From a virus, in the IMG/VR virus record IMGVR_UViG_3300044608_001826, positions 23,476 to 87,475 of that record: 64,000 bases of DNA. One strand, written 5' to 3'. Shown here in pieces: positions 8,103 to 15,468 of this stretch. Each line of letters begins with the position of its first letter. Position 1 is the first letter of the stretch. The notes beneath the pieces are model-generated. The model saw nothing but the letters and a program-made list of their open reading frames with translations, did not search any database and was not told the DNA's origin. The position numbers and the translations under genes were made by a program.

Positions 8103-8252
8103 ATGGCTACCGGAGTTCCTATGTCCCCTGTTTACTTGATTTACTTAGCCAATGTGCGTAAGGCTCTCTCGCGCAAGGTGGCGGAAGGCAACTACAGCTT
8201 CAAACAAGACATCCAATCAGATCGGAAAGTGAAGGCTCCTATCATCGCTTAA
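8103..8252 (+). CDS. Small rightward protein inside the leftward region
   Basis: 49 codons, ATG to TAA, basic (VRKALSRKVAEGNYSFK). It points against its neighbours and its last 11 bp overlap the end of the leftward gene at 8242. It has no clear Shine-Dalgarno. It is kept because it sits behind a promoter-like AT-rich stretch and has a normal residue mix, but it may not be translated. Confidence 0.4.
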   Translation: MATGVPMSPVYLIYLANVRKALSRKVAEGNYSFKQDIQSDRKVKAPIIA

Positions 8253-8427
8253 TCTTCGTAATTTCCTTCATCTCGGGGATCGCGTTGCAGGCTTGAGCTA
8301 AGCCTGCTTCGAATCCGCTTGCGAAGATGAACGCTTCCTTGTCACTCTTAAAGTTTCGATCTGTCTCGAACTTTAAGTCCTTACCGTCTGAGTCTCTGAC
8401 AGTTACTTTAACTGTGTAGTAGTTCAT
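8242..8427 (-). CDS. Small hypothetical protein
   Basis: 61 residues. The pattern of a beta hairpin (YTVKVTVRDSDGKDLKFETD) and then a helix containing FKSDKEAFIFASGFEAGLAQ resembles small phage early proteins with a one-hairpin, one-helix fold. The leader is A/C-rich (ATCACACACCATTCACACC) with no Shine-Dalgarno. Confidence 0.65.
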   Translation of the reverse strand: MNYYTVKVTVRDSDGKDLKFETDRNFKSDKEAFIFASGFEAGLAQACNAIPEMKEITKIKR

Positions 8428-8468
8428 GAGGTGTGAATGGTGTGTGATTTGCGCCTCGCGAAGCGAGC

Positions 8469-8684
8469 CTAGTTCGAATCCTTTTCGATGATCGCGACCA
8501 GATCGCGCCCGCGTGGGCTCAATCTAATGGTTTGGCCACAGTCCTTACGGTTACATCTGAGACCATTCCACCCAATCTCCTTCTTTGCTCTTCTCACAAC
8601 TGTATCTTCTTGGGCTTCGATGCAGAACTTCTCTGTCCATGTTTTCGCGGTGTCTGACACTTCGATGAAGTAATAGTTAGTCAT
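8469..8684 (-). CDS. Small hypothetical protein with cysteines
   Basis: 71 residues, start coupled to the upstream gene by an ATGA overlap. Three cysteines (C21, C44, C49) do not form a standard zinc-finger spacing. It opens with a strand (NYYFIEVSD) like its downstream neighbour at 8242-8427, so the two may be distant paralogues. Confidence 0.65.
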   Translation of the reverse strand: MTNYYFIEVSDTAKTWTEKFCIEAQEDTVVRRAKKEIGWNGLRCNRKDCGQTIRLSPRGRDLVAIIEKDSN

Positions 8685-8986
8685 ACGTTGTCGAGATAAA
8701 AAGTGTTTGCTTCACAAAGAACGAAAGAAAGCGAAAAATACGGAGGATCTGAGTCAATCGGTGGGTAATACCTCGCATGAAACCCCCCACTTCCCACAGA
8801 TACTTCCTTTACAGATTCTCTTAATAACACTCTTGCCATACTCTTTAGCTTGGCGATTGATGGGACTTCATAACCATTTCCTGTTGTTGTTTGCCATTGC
8901 CAATCGAGTGCAGTCATAGCAACATGCACACGGGTGAAGTCAAACTCCTCAATGATGTCATCAATTTGGGCCTCAAGATTGTCCAT
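8681..8986 (-). CDS. Hypothetical protein
   Basis: 101 residues from the ATG at 8986. An in-frame ATG 48 bp upstream is possible, but the DNA between them is the A/C-rich leader type of this region (AACACAAACA then GCAAACACC directly before the ATG), so I take it as untranslated. The protein has a central DWQWQTT stretch and a Gly-rich turn and looks like an early phage protein of unknown role. Its stop overlaps the next start by 4 nt. Confidence 0.6.
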   Translation of the reverse strand: MDNLEAQIDDIIEEFDFTRVHVAMTALDWQWQTTTGNGYEVPSIAKLKSMARVLLRESVKEVSVGSGGFHARYYPPIDSDPPYFSLSFVLCEANTFYLDNV

Positions 8987-9093
8987 GGTGTTTGCCGGTG
9001 GTAGATTGTTTGTGTTCCCGCTCTGTTTCGGCATCGGGCTGGGTTAGCTGCCTGCGCCGGGGACCCATTTGGCAAGCGCAAAAAGCTACAGCG

Positions 9094-9134
9094 CCTAAGC
9101 CTCTGTACGTTCTTGAGACGTTTTACGCTTAGGC
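9094..9134. other. Long hairpin beside the tRNA-like element
   Basis: GCCTAAGC (9094-9101) pairs with GCTTAGGC (9127-9134); the loop contains its own ACGT-TCTTGAG-ACGT hairpin. It ends six bases before the tRNA-like element at 9140. The wider stretch 8987-9139 holds no gene. Confidence 0.5.
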
Positions 9135-9139
9135 CATCT

Positions 9140-9209
9140 GGGGCGGTAGTCTATTGGTAAGGACAAGCGGACAACGCTTCGAAAGTCGGTTCGATTCCGA
9201 CACGCCTCC
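9140..9209 (+). tRNA. tRNA-like gene with a collapsed anticodon arm
   Basis: About 70 nt. The T arm is perfect (GTCGG-TTCGATT-CCGAC), the D arm is good (GTCT-ATTGGTAA-GGAC with the conserved GG), and GGGGCG pairs with CGCCTC as acceptor. The anticodon region folds only as AAGCG-GACAA-CGCTT, a 5-nt loop without the U33-anticodon pattern, so it cannot be assigned an amino acid. It lies on the opposite strand to its neighbours. It is either a decayed tRNA or a tRNA mimic. Confidence 0.45.
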
Positions 9210-9532
9210 TAACTTTGAAACGCAGGTAGCTCAGGCTGCGTGGAGATCTTTGTAACTTCGCCGGGCTCGAATGAGAGCCACCGAGTGTATTCAGATACAG
9301 TTACATTCACACGGACGCAGTGACGGTTTGTCCAACTAGCGAAGTCTTTGTGCAGTTGGTATAGTCCGCCCCAGTCGCAGCCTTCATCGAAGATTGCAAC
9401 GATGTGCCCATAGTTTCCTAGGCAAACAATAGCCCGCCGTGGGTTACCGTTTGCATCGTTTGATGAGCAAATGTGCAGAACATTGTTAACCCTACGCACG
9501 TTTGTGTCGTTGTAGTGAACAAAGTAAGTCAT
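9209..9532 (-). CDS. Hypothetical protein
   Basis: 107 residues, unrecognised, mixed alpha/beta with four cysteines and several histidines. The start follows the upstream stop by five bases with no Shine-Dalgarno. The stop codon touches the 3' end of the tRNA-like element on the other strand. Confidence 0.65.
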   Translation of the reverse strand: MTYFVHYNDTNVRRVNNVLHICSSNDANGNPRRAIVCLGNYGHIVAIFDEGCDWGGLYQLHKDFASWTNRHCVRVNVTVSEYTRWLSFEPGEVTKISTQPELPAFQS

Positions 9533-9537
9533 GGGTT

Positions 9538-9855
9538 TCAGTAAGAGATTGAGACGGTTCTGATGTCGTTTAGTGGGATGCCTAATTTGTAGGCAGCACC
9601 CGCAGACAGATCAATTGAGTTGCATTCGCATCTATCTGTGATTGGTACGGTAACTGCGCGGCCTTTGTAACTTACGCGAACACGTGTGCCGCAAGGTAAC
9701 CACGGATGAGCTGCACTTATGCCCCAGTGTTCGTAAGTCTGGCCGCAATAGGTGATTCGGTTGTGATACCACTCGTGGTAAACAGTAGCAGTCACAGGAC
9801 GACTAGCTACGGGCAGAGTAATCAACAAAGGAAACAGAAACAACAGTCTTTTCAT
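9538..9855 (-). CDS. Secreted RlpA-like double-psi beta-barrel protein
   Basis: 105 residues. Residues 1-18 are a signal peptide (KRLLFLFPLLITLPVAS), followed by an RlpA/expansin-like double-psi beta-barrel: the strand ATVYHEWYHNR, the LPCGTRVRVSYKGR core and the ITDRC turn are all present, and the DLSAGAAYKLG helix closes it. Proteins of this family bind or cleave peptidoglycan glycan strands (RlpA is a lytic transglycosylase of denuded glycan). Four cysteines suggest disulphides after export. A small secreted barrel in an early region would act on the host periplasm, for example in superinfection exclusion or lysis; that role is inference. The leader is AACACAAACA-type without Shine-Dalgarno. 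Confidence 0.8.
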   Translation of the reverse strand: MKRLLFLFPLLITLPVASRPVTATVYHEWYHNRITYCGQTYEHWGISAAHPWLPCGTRVRVSYKGRAVTVPITDRCECNSIDLSAGAAYKLGIPLNDIRTVSISY

Positions 9856-9901
9856 GTGATGTTTGTGTTAGATGGTGATTTGGCCCCGCGAAGCGGAGAG
9901 G

Positions 9902-10066
9902 TCAGTCTTCTTCCTCCTTTAGGTGCTCAAGAACACGCGCACACAATGTGTCGTCAGCGTGCAGCAAGAAGGCTTTAGTTATGTACGTACATTGTCCGTA
10001 CATCTCCGACAATTCCTTGATTTTGTCGTGCGCTGATTGCCCGTGGACAAGATCATAAATGCTCAT
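9902..10066 (-). CDS. Small acidic hypothetical protein
   Basis: 54 residues from the ATG at 10066, which overlaps the upstream stop codon by 4 nt (ATGA). It is helical with an acidic tail (EHLKEEED). A longer in-frame reading to 10144 lies within the neighbour and is not used. Confidence 0.6.
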   Translation of the reverse strand: MSIYDLVHGQSAHDKIKELSEMYGQCTYITKAFLLHADDTLCARVLEHLKEEED

Positions 10067-10425
10067 CGGTTGTACTCCTTGAGGATGTAATCGAATGATG
10101 TTGGGTCTTGAATTTCTTCGTCCATCAGCACCTGTGCGCACCAAGTTTTAACTCTTGGCCATGCTTTTGTGTCCGGTTTAGATCCTTTAAGTTCTTCAAA
10201 GAAGACCGGATCCCATGTCTTAACTAACCTCAGCGCTTCTTTATAAGGTCCCTTATAGATTTCTGCGATCAAACCAGAATCTAAATGTGTTATCGTCCAG
10301 CCTTTACGCTTACCGTTTGTATCTTCCGGTATGGGTTTATGTAACGCGAGGGCGTTACCTACCCACCTTGCTTCAACCTCCCGCGTGGCGGAATCTTTGA
10401 TCGTTACTGTGATCTTTCGTACCAT
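10063..10425 (-). CDS. Hypothetical protein
   Basis: 120 residues from the ATG at 10425 (a GTG three codons upstream is an alternative). It has an N-terminal beta-rich part (RKITVTIKDSATREVEARWVG) and a helical tail, and is unrecognised. It overlaps the preceding small gene by 22 nt and the next gene by 4 nt. Confidence 0.65.
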   Translation of the reverse strand: MVRKITVTIKDSATREVEARWVGNALALHKPIPEDTNGKRKGWTITHLDSGLIAEIYKGPYKEALRLVKTWDPVFFEELKGSKPDTKAWPRVKTWCAQVLMDEEIQDPTSFDYILKEYNR

Positions 10426-10583
10426 GCTTTGCACCCCCGACGAGTTACATAATGTATACCTGTTGGGTCTCTTGTGTTGTACTCTCTCGCTGCTGCGTAC
10501 GCTTCCTTGGAGTCTGTATATTCGTCGATCGTTACTACTGTTCGTGTTTCTGTCTTCTCCCTGCGTTGTATGTAGAAAGGCAT
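10404..10583 (-). CDS. Small early protein, paralogue of 11979-12146
   Basis: 59 residues: an RR pair in the first eight residues, TVDEYxSKEA-like core (VVTIDEYTDSKEAYAAAREY) and a C-terminal CKAW. The same pattern recurs in the 55-residue protein at 11979-12146, so they are duplicates. The leader CTAACAACA before the ATG is the local A/C-rich type. Function unknown. Confidence 0.6.
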   Translation of the reverse strand: MPFYIQRREKTETRTVVTIDEYTDSKEAYAAAREYNTRDPTGIHYVTRRGCKAWYERSQ

Positions 10584-10588
10584 TGTTG

Positions 10589-10936
10589 TTAGATTCGGGT
10601 GAATGTGTACTTGGTATTAGGTTCTAGTTCTTGCTCTGGTTGTTCGAACGAGACGCCATACCAACGGCGTTTCTTCTGGTAAATACCAGCTTTGCAGAAC
10701 TCGTGCAAGATAACATTGAGACGTGATTTAGTTGTTGGTGTGTTCCAGCCACAGTCACAAACTTCCACTGTGTTGTTGTCGATTTGTGCGATTGGGTTGC
10801 CGTACAGATAGACGTTAATTCGTTCGATTGGTTTGGCAGCGTGGGCAAAGTAAGTAACTTTGACCTCAGTGTTATCAAGCCGCCAATCTTTCTTGGCATG
10901 GATGGCTTGCAGCATTTGGCGTTCGATTGCTCGCAT
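10589..10936 (-). CDS. Conserved phage hypothetical protein
   Basis: 115 residues. The order MRAIERQMLQAI, NTEV-V, VYLYGNPIA, GW-TPTTKSRLN and a C-terminal RRWYG is one I recognise from small early proteins of many tailed phages, but no function is known for it. The leader AACACAAACACC abuts the ATG. Confidence 0.75.
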   Translation of the reverse strand: MRAIERQMLQAIHAKKDWRLDNTEVKVTYFAHAAKPIERINVYLYGNPIAQIDNNTVEVCDCGWNTPTTKSRLNVILHEFCKAGIYQKKRRWYGVSFEQPEQELEPNTKYTFTRI

Positions 10937-10946
10937 GGTGTTTGTG

Positions 10947-11144
10947 TTAGTTAAGTTCTTCGTTGTTGATTTGTTCGCGCAGGTCCGCGATTATGTCCTG
11001 CAATTTATAAGATTGTGAGGCAGTTGTTGCTACATCAAGTGCACACTCAAGGTTGTAAAGTGCGTCTTTAGCATCTTCGATTGTCAGGAAAGTGTCGGTG
11101 CAGTAAGTTACACCGTATTCATCACATTGTGTGAGCGTAATCAT
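10947..11144 (-). CDS. Small hypothetical protein
   Basis: 65 residues, start overlapping the upstream stop by one base (TGATG). It has a strand-turn start (MITLTQCDEYGVTYCTDTF) and a helical second half. Unrecognised. Confidence 0.6.
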   Translation of the reverse strand: MITLTQCDEYGVTYCTDTFLTIEDAKDALYNLECALDVATTASQSYKLQDIIADLREQINNEELN

Positions 11145-11365
11145 CAGAAAACACCTCGTGATTCGATGTGAGCTTGAATGTCAGAGTCCGAAGGTTCCCA
11201 CCCTTCGATGTATTCGAGTGCGGGGATGATGTTCTCTTCTATTTGATCAGCAATGTCGGAGGGAATCATCATGTCTCGCTGCAACAGTTGTTTGAACCGT
11301 GCGAGCGCGTGGTAAGACAAACTATGACAATCAAGGGAGTAGAGATCGTAAGGAAAGCGATTCAT
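11144..11365 (-). CDS. Small hypothetical protein
   Basis: 73 residues, helical, unrecognised (RFKQLLQRDMMIPSDIADQI). Two CACAAAC motifs lie in its leader (11375-11381 and 11385-11391), and no Shine-Dalgarno is present. Confidence 0.6.
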   Translation of the reverse strand: MNRFPYDLYSLDCHSLSYHALARFKQLLQRDMMIPSDIADQIEENIIPALEYIEGWEPSDSDIQAHIESRGVF

Positions 11366-11404
11366 TTGATGTAAGTTTGTGAGTGTTTGTGTGTAGCCTG
11401 TAGG

Positions 11405-11686
11405 CTACTCTTCCGGCCATTCGAATCCTTCAGGAACCTCCCAAAGGTCTCCGTCTTGGTGCAAGTACCAAGTTGTACCAGCTGCATCTGTGAATCTAGC
11501 ATTATCTAGAATGTTAGTCCATGCCTCCCAGTACCATTCGTGATCTGGCCCGGATTGGCAGATTTGCACATCCTCCATAGATACATTTGCCAGTTTGGCC
11601 CAGTCTTCATCCACATCTACGCAGAACATCTGAGGGATGTAGATACCGTTTGTGTCGGACAGAATCAGGTTGGGTCCTATCATCAT
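11405..11686 (-). CDS. Hypothetical protein, Trp-rich C-terminus
   Basis: 93 residues from the tandem ATGs at 11686/11683. A reading frame extends upstream to 11743, but that part covers an A/C-rich leader and a hairpin sequence (CCGCTTCGCGG), so I exclude it. The C-terminal half has five tryptophans and an acidic end. Unrecognised. Confidence 0.55.
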   Translation of the reverse strand: MMIGPNLILSDTNGIYIPQMFCVDVDEDWAKLANVSMEDVQICQSGPDHEWYWEAWTNILDNARFTDAAGTTWYLHQDGDLWEVPEGFEWPEE

Positions 11687-11743
11687 TCTGAAGGGATTGT
11701 AGGTGTTGTGTGAGGCGGCCCCGCGAAGCGGAGAGGGTATCAA

Positions 11744-11974
11744 TCAGCAGTCAGATTGTTTGTGCATGAATGATTCATGTGTACGTTGGATCTGTTTGTA
11801 CATAAGCGGATACGTATACGCTACGTATTCACACAGTTTGCACATAGCATCGATGTGCCTGCGCTCCCAACAATCAGAACTCTGCACAGAACTCTGATAC
11901 TTAATCGCTTCGATGATTGTGTGCGGTTGGAACAGATCGAGCGTGGACTCAGTTAAGCATTCCATGGTGTTCAT
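11744..11974 (-). CDS. Small hypothetical protein
   Basis: 76 residues, or 73 from a second ATG at 11965 that is preceded directly by AACACC. It is helical with C34, C45 and C48 in a loose cluster (CWERRHIDAMCKLCEYV). Unrecognised. Confidence 0.55.
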   Translation of the reverse strand: MNTMECLTESTLDLFQPHTIIEAIKYQSSVQSSDCWERRHIDAMCKLCEYVAYTYPLMYKQIQRTHESFMHKQSDC

Positions 11975-11978
11975 TTGA

Positions 11979-12146
11979 TTAAGGTTGGCGCCATGCTTTG
12001 CAGCATCGTGAGCTTATGTAGTACTCTGCCGAATAGTCTGCGATCTGGTATTCGTGCAGCGTAGTGTTAGCCTCCTTGCGAGACTCGAATTCATCCACAG
12101 TCTCTCGGTAGTTGTGGTTGATTGATCGGCGGTTTATGTAGTACAT
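11979..12146 (-). CDS. Small early protein, paralogue of 10404-10583
   Basis: 55 residues: RR near the start, ETVDEFESRKEA core, YYIS strand and C-terminal CCKAW. It aligns over its full length with the 59-residue protein at 10404-10583. Its ATG follows the upstream stop in the compact form TGATCATG. Confidence 0.6.
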   Translation of the reverse strand: MYYINRRSINHNYRETVDEFESRKEANTTLHEYQIADYSAEYYISSRCCKAWRQP

Positions 12147-12148
12147 GA

Positions 12149-12364
12149 TCAGTCGAAGTCAGTTAGTGAAACATTCGTAGGTCGTTCGATAACCTTGCTG
12201 CCTGTATCTTCAACCTGTGAAGTAACAACAATGCGACGACATAGTGAGTTGTATGCAGCAGGACATTCACGCATAAGATGTCTGCGCATTTCTGAAGTCA
12301 TGTAGTGATTAACTACCATGAGCAATTGATCTTTGTGATGCTCGCTAAAGTGTGCGTCGTACAT
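12149..12364 (-). CDS. Small hypothetical protein
   Basis: 71 residues, His-rich N-terminus (HFSEHHKDQ), helical. The junctions on both sides are of the same type, a stop codon, then TC, then ATG, which suggests one co-translated string from 12564 to 11979. Confidence 0.6.
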   Translation of the reverse strand: MYDAHFSEHHKDQLLMVVNHYMTSEMRRHLMRECPAAYNSLCRRIVVTSQVEDTGSKVIERPTNVSLTDFD

Positions 12365-12366
12365 GA

Positions 12367-12564
12367 TTAACGATTGGGGTTGCAGGTTGCAGGTGTTATG
12401 TTGACCGATGTTATGTTCCCTTCGATAGATAACAGCACATCGTCGATTGCTTTAATCACAGGGTGAGAGTCTTTGTACACCTGCGGATACTTATTAGCTA
12501 AGCGCATAACTTCTGCGCGGTAATCGACAAGCGCAGTGCGTACAATCGTTGATGAGATCTGCAT
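12367..12564 (-). CDS. Small hypothetical protein
   Basis: 65 residues, helical (VRTALVDYRAEVMRLANKYPQ), unrecognised. The leader is A/C-rich (CAACACACAATAACA) and has no Shine-Dalgarno. Confidence 0.6.
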   Translation of the reverse strand: MQISSTIVRTALVDYRAEVMRLANKYPQVYKDSHPVIKAIDDVLLSIEGNITSVNITPATCNPNR

Positions 12565-12579
12565 TGTTATTGTGTGTTG

Positions 12580-12789
12580 TTAGTTTGTGTTGGTGCCGAA
12601 CATTTGTTCGAACAATGAAGGCTCACACTCATACTTAATCTGTTCGCGAACACGGTTAAGTTCAGCGACCAAAGCATCATGCTTGCGCTTCATCTTGTCT
12701 AATTCATTCCAGCTGTGGAGAATGTCACGCTGTAGGGTGAACTTCTTGTTAATGAGATCATCCAAGAAGTCGAATGTTTCAGGGTTCAT
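12580..12789 (-). CDS. Small coiled-coil protein
   Basis: 69 residues, almost wholly helical with heptad repeats (FTLQRDILHSWNELDKMKRK then DALVAELNRVREQ). Probably oligomeric. Leader A/C-rich. Confidence 0.6.
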   Translation of the reverse strand: MNPETFDFLDDLINKKFTLQRDILHSWNELDKMKRKHDALVAELNRVREQIKYECEPSLFEQMFGTNTN

Positions 12790-12796
12790 GATGTAG

Positions 12797-13096
12797 TTAA
12801 ATGGTGTTAGTTTCGTGAAGATAAACGTAAACAGCGTGCCAAATCTCCATGGGAGAGTATTGACCTGGAGTAAAATCTATTCCGTCATTATTAATAGTTA
12901 AGCGCCCATAGTTACCGGGGACTAACTGTTCATTGTCTGTCTTCCATCGTGCAGAGAACTTACGATAAACACGACGACGTTGAGATTGTATCTTGTTGCC
13001 ATCTTCTCTCCACAATCTATGGGAACCGTAATCAATGAAGTTACGGCGAGACTGTGAGCGAACGTAAGACTTAAGGTCGGAGATTGTGAGATTCAT
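12797..13096 (-). CDS. Basic hypothetical protein
   Basis: 99 residues, strongly basic in residues 15-55 (SQSRRNF, SQRRRVYRKF), which would suit nucleic-acid binding; no fold is recognised. It is followed seven bases later by the next gene. Confidence 0.65.
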   Translation of the reverse strand: MNLTISDLKSYVRSQSRRNFIDYGSHRLWREDGNKIQSQRRRVYRKFSARWKTDNEQLVPGNYGRLTINNDGIDFTPGQYSPMEIWHAVYVYLHETNTI

Positions 13097-13128
13097 GATC
13101 AGATTGCGAGTGGATTGTGTATCTAATG

Positions 13129-13617
13129 TCAGGAGGAATAGCGGCCCACAACTACACGGTCGCAGTCACCTTCCACCAAACGGACAACTGTTCCGCTGAA
13201 GTATGAGTCAGAATTGTATCCTTCCCAGTGCTGAAGTTCGCTGGTGGATTCTACAGGTGTGCTAATGAAGTCGCACAGATGGTAGAACTCACCGCGATAC
13301 TTAAAGAACCCATAGTTATACTCAATGCTATCTGGGTGCATCCAATCGAATTGTTTGCGGATCTTATCTTGATCTGATTGGCTGAAGTCGCACAAGTGCA
13401 TCAGATCACGAGGCTGATTGTTTGTGATGATGTTCATAACATTCACCAGCAATAGAGCTGGCAGCTGACAACAAATGAGGGTGAATCCCTCAGTCTGAGT
13501 GATACTCAGAGGGAGAGAATCTACGATCAAACTAAACTGTAGACCATCCGGATCATGAATGATCTCATTTGGTCCCTTGTTAAACCTGTCGGAAGACAAG
13601 CTATAACTAATCTGCAA
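13129..13617 (-). CDS. Hypothetical protein, first gene of the leftward small-gene block
   Basis: 162 residues if the TTG at 13617 is the start; there is no in-frame ATG near the N-terminus. The start is uncertain. The sequence is mixed alpha/beta with C49, C83 and C112 and is unrecognised. It borders the large intergenic region, so its promoter should lie within 13618-13700. Confidence 0.6.
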   Translation of the reverse strand: MQISYSLSSDRFNKGPNEIIHDPDGLQFSLIVDSLPLSITQTEGFTLICCQLPALLLVNVMNIITNNQPRDLMHLCDFSQSDQDKIRKQFDWMHPDSIEYNYGFFKYRGEFYHLCDFISTPVESTSELQHWEGYNSDSYFSGTVVRLVEGDCDRVVVGRYSS

Positions 13618-13667
13618 CCACCCAGAGAAGAACTCTCCGGAAAAAGTTAAAACAAATTGTAGGGCAT

Positions 13668-13822
13668 GTAGTTAGTTACAGTGCACAGAATGATCATCGG
13701 CTGATAACAAGTCCCGCCATCGTACGGATCGGCGCCGACGTGGGGGGCAAGTGTCCAATGGCCAGAGTACCTGCATCAAACACAGGTACGCTGGACAGTA
13801 TCTGTACGCTGTAACTAACTAC
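13668..13822. repeat. Nested inverted repeats
   Basis: Outer arms GTAGTTAGTTACAG (13668-13681) and CTGTAACTAACTAC (13809-13822) are perfectly complementary. Between them are TGTCCA (13752-13757) with TGGACA (13792-13797), which enclose GTACCTG (13767-13773) with CAGGTAC (13783-13789). The inner two sets can form one extended hairpin. Confidence 0.8.
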
Positions 13823-13827
13823 AACCC

Positions 13828-13968
13828 GACAAGTTGGATTGTATTAAGGTGCAACCTGACAAGGGTTGCTGACATTTAGTGTCACTAAATTGCCTTAGTT
13901 ACAGACAAGATACCTACTGACAAGTCGCAGTATAGTTGCAGGGTGTGAGCGGACAAGGGTTGCTTGTC
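13828..13968. repeat. Cluster of GACAAG repeats (iteron-like)
   Basis: GACAAG occurs at 13828, 13858, 13904, 13919 and 13952, with the inverted copy CTTGTC at 13963. Two copies have the longer form GACAAGGGTTGCT. Spacing is irregular (30, 46, 15, 33 bp). Confidence 0.55.
13874..13890. promoter_or_regulatory. Perfect 17-bp palindrome (operator-like)
   Basis: ATTTAGTG-T-CACTAAAT is fully symmetric and lies between two GACAAG repeats. The size and symmetry are those of a dimeric repressor site. No binder can be named. Confidence 0.5.
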
Positions 13969-14766
13969 TGACCTATGGCCCACAGTTACAACTTGTGGGG
14001 GAACTTCCGCGCCCACTTCATTGCTTAAGTATTAAACAGCTGAACATAACTAAGGCGAGGCAATCGCCACACCAGGGAGTAAGAACTACTTTGCCCTTAG
14101 TTACACACAACTATTCTATTGTCAAGGTTCGTCAACCTTGAGACTTCTACAGTTCCGGCGCTCACGTTCGGTCACACCATGCCTGCCATTGCCTACACTT
14201 CAGGGGCTCCCTGGTGGGAGCTCCCTACCATCAGCGGCAGAGCGTGGGAGCCGTTCGGCCATCCCGGATCCGTATTCAGTTCTCAAGGTTCAACCGAAGC
14301 GCTTTGCTTCAGTGACCTAAAGGTATCCGGTAACCGGTTCGCCAGTCAACCTCTTCTGACCGGTTCACGGATTGGCACACAGCACACGATGCTCACCACG
14401 TCCGCAGAACCTAGAAGGAAACGCGAGCGCACGCGAATACTATAGGCAGCGCCCAGCCGTCAACTGGTTTCGCAAATTGAAATAATGTTACCTAGCCCGC
14501 ACACTTTGCAGACTTGATGATAGGATCTCCCTCTAATCCTAAAGGTAACTATACAAACTCACTGTGTATTATAAATACATAGGCTTGTTTGATATCTTTA
14601 TACAAACTAGGGGCACCCCACAACCCGGAACTTCCTGCCCGCAATCGCCTTTTTTTTATATATACACATGGGGCGGCGGGGGCCGCTAGAAGGTTAATAT
14701 TATTTTGCTGGGAAATTGAGGTAAAAATTTTTCGGCTGTTATTATGGTGCCAGAATTTTCGGCGCC

Positions 14767-15444
14767 ATGGCGACCTTAGTTGCAAATATCCCTCCCGTAA
14801 AAGTCTGGGTTCGGCGGGAATATCTTCGAGATTTACGTGACGGGCACGGTGAGTACACCCCAGGTTACTGGGTTACTTGCAAATCACTTACCGGACGGGC
14901 TCTTTACTTCGAGACGTACTTAACTGAGTACGGCGCTTTGTACGACAAGCTGCCGATCAGCGCGTTTCTAGCGTGGGAATCTGATTATCCCGATGCGCCT
15001 AGACCTCCCGAACCTGATTTAGAGCTGACAGACCTGCAGTTTTGGAACGGGTTTGATACGGGGCTTACCGTCATCGAGAAGAACTTGATCTACAACATGC
15101 GTTTTGAAGTCATGACACGCACTGCTGGTGTATTGGGGGGCACATACTTGTTCACAATCGACAATTACCATCCGCATAGGAACGAACCTGACCTTTATTT
15201 CGCTGAGGTTCCGGATGAGCACAAGTCGCACAATCTTGTTGTTTTGGACAACGGCCAAATTGGGGCTTATCCTAATAATCGCTGTCGAATGGTTGACCCA
15301 TCTTTAACCAATAACGACCTCAAAACACCCGATTTCAAGGTCTCTACGCGCTATTTCGACGTAGAAAACGCCCCGAAATGGGGTCGTTTGGGTGAATGTG
15401 ATGATTATTTTTGGAAAACACCCCAAGAGCAAAACCCCACCTAG
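14767..15444 (+). CDS. Hypothetical protein, first rightward gene
   Basis: 225 residues, mixed alpha/beta, rich in Tyr, Trp and Pro, with no recognised motif. The ATG at 14767 sits in GGCGCCATGG with no Shine-Dalgarno. The promoter is presumably in the preceding region (TATAAATA at 14570). Confidence 0.7.
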   Translation: MATLVANIPPVKVWVRREYLRDLRDGHGEYTPGYWVTCKSLTGRALYFETYLTEYGALYDKLPISAFLAWESDYPDAPRPPEPDLELTDLQFWNGFDTGLTVIEKNLIYNMRFEVMTRTAGVLGGTYLFTIDNYHPHRNEPDLYFAEVPDEHKSHNLVVLDNGQIGAYPNNRCRMVDPSLTNNDLKTPDFKVSTRYFDVENAPKWGRLGECDDYFWKTPQEQNPT

Positions 15445-15468
15445 GCTATACCTATCGGCTCAGGGCTT

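Larger units (their letters stand above)
13618..14766. promoter_or_regulatory. Large palindrome-rich region between the two transcription directions (origin/control candidate)
   Basis: About 1.15 kb with no supported gene, separating leftward and rightward genes. It holds a nested inverted-repeat system, a cluster of GACAAG repeats, a perfect palindrome and several hairpins, each listed separately. Further hairpins: CCCACA/TGTGGG (13979-13984 with 13994-13999), GGCG/CGCC (near 14054-14068), TCAAGGTT-cgtc-AACCTTGA (14122-14141). TTAGTTACA recurs at about 13672, 13894 and 14096. TATAAATA occurs at 14570-14577, suited to the rightward genes. The features fit an origin or master control region; no initiator site is recognised. 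Confidence 0.5.

Noticed and set aside
8987-9034. Upstream ATG extending the gene at 8681-8986 by 16 codons
   Set aside because: The extension covers the A/C-rich leader typical of the neighbouring genes.
14119-14445. Open frame of 108 codons inside the palindrome-rich region
   Set aside because: It runs through several perfect hairpins, has no ribosome-binding site and an odd composition; better explained as non-coding.
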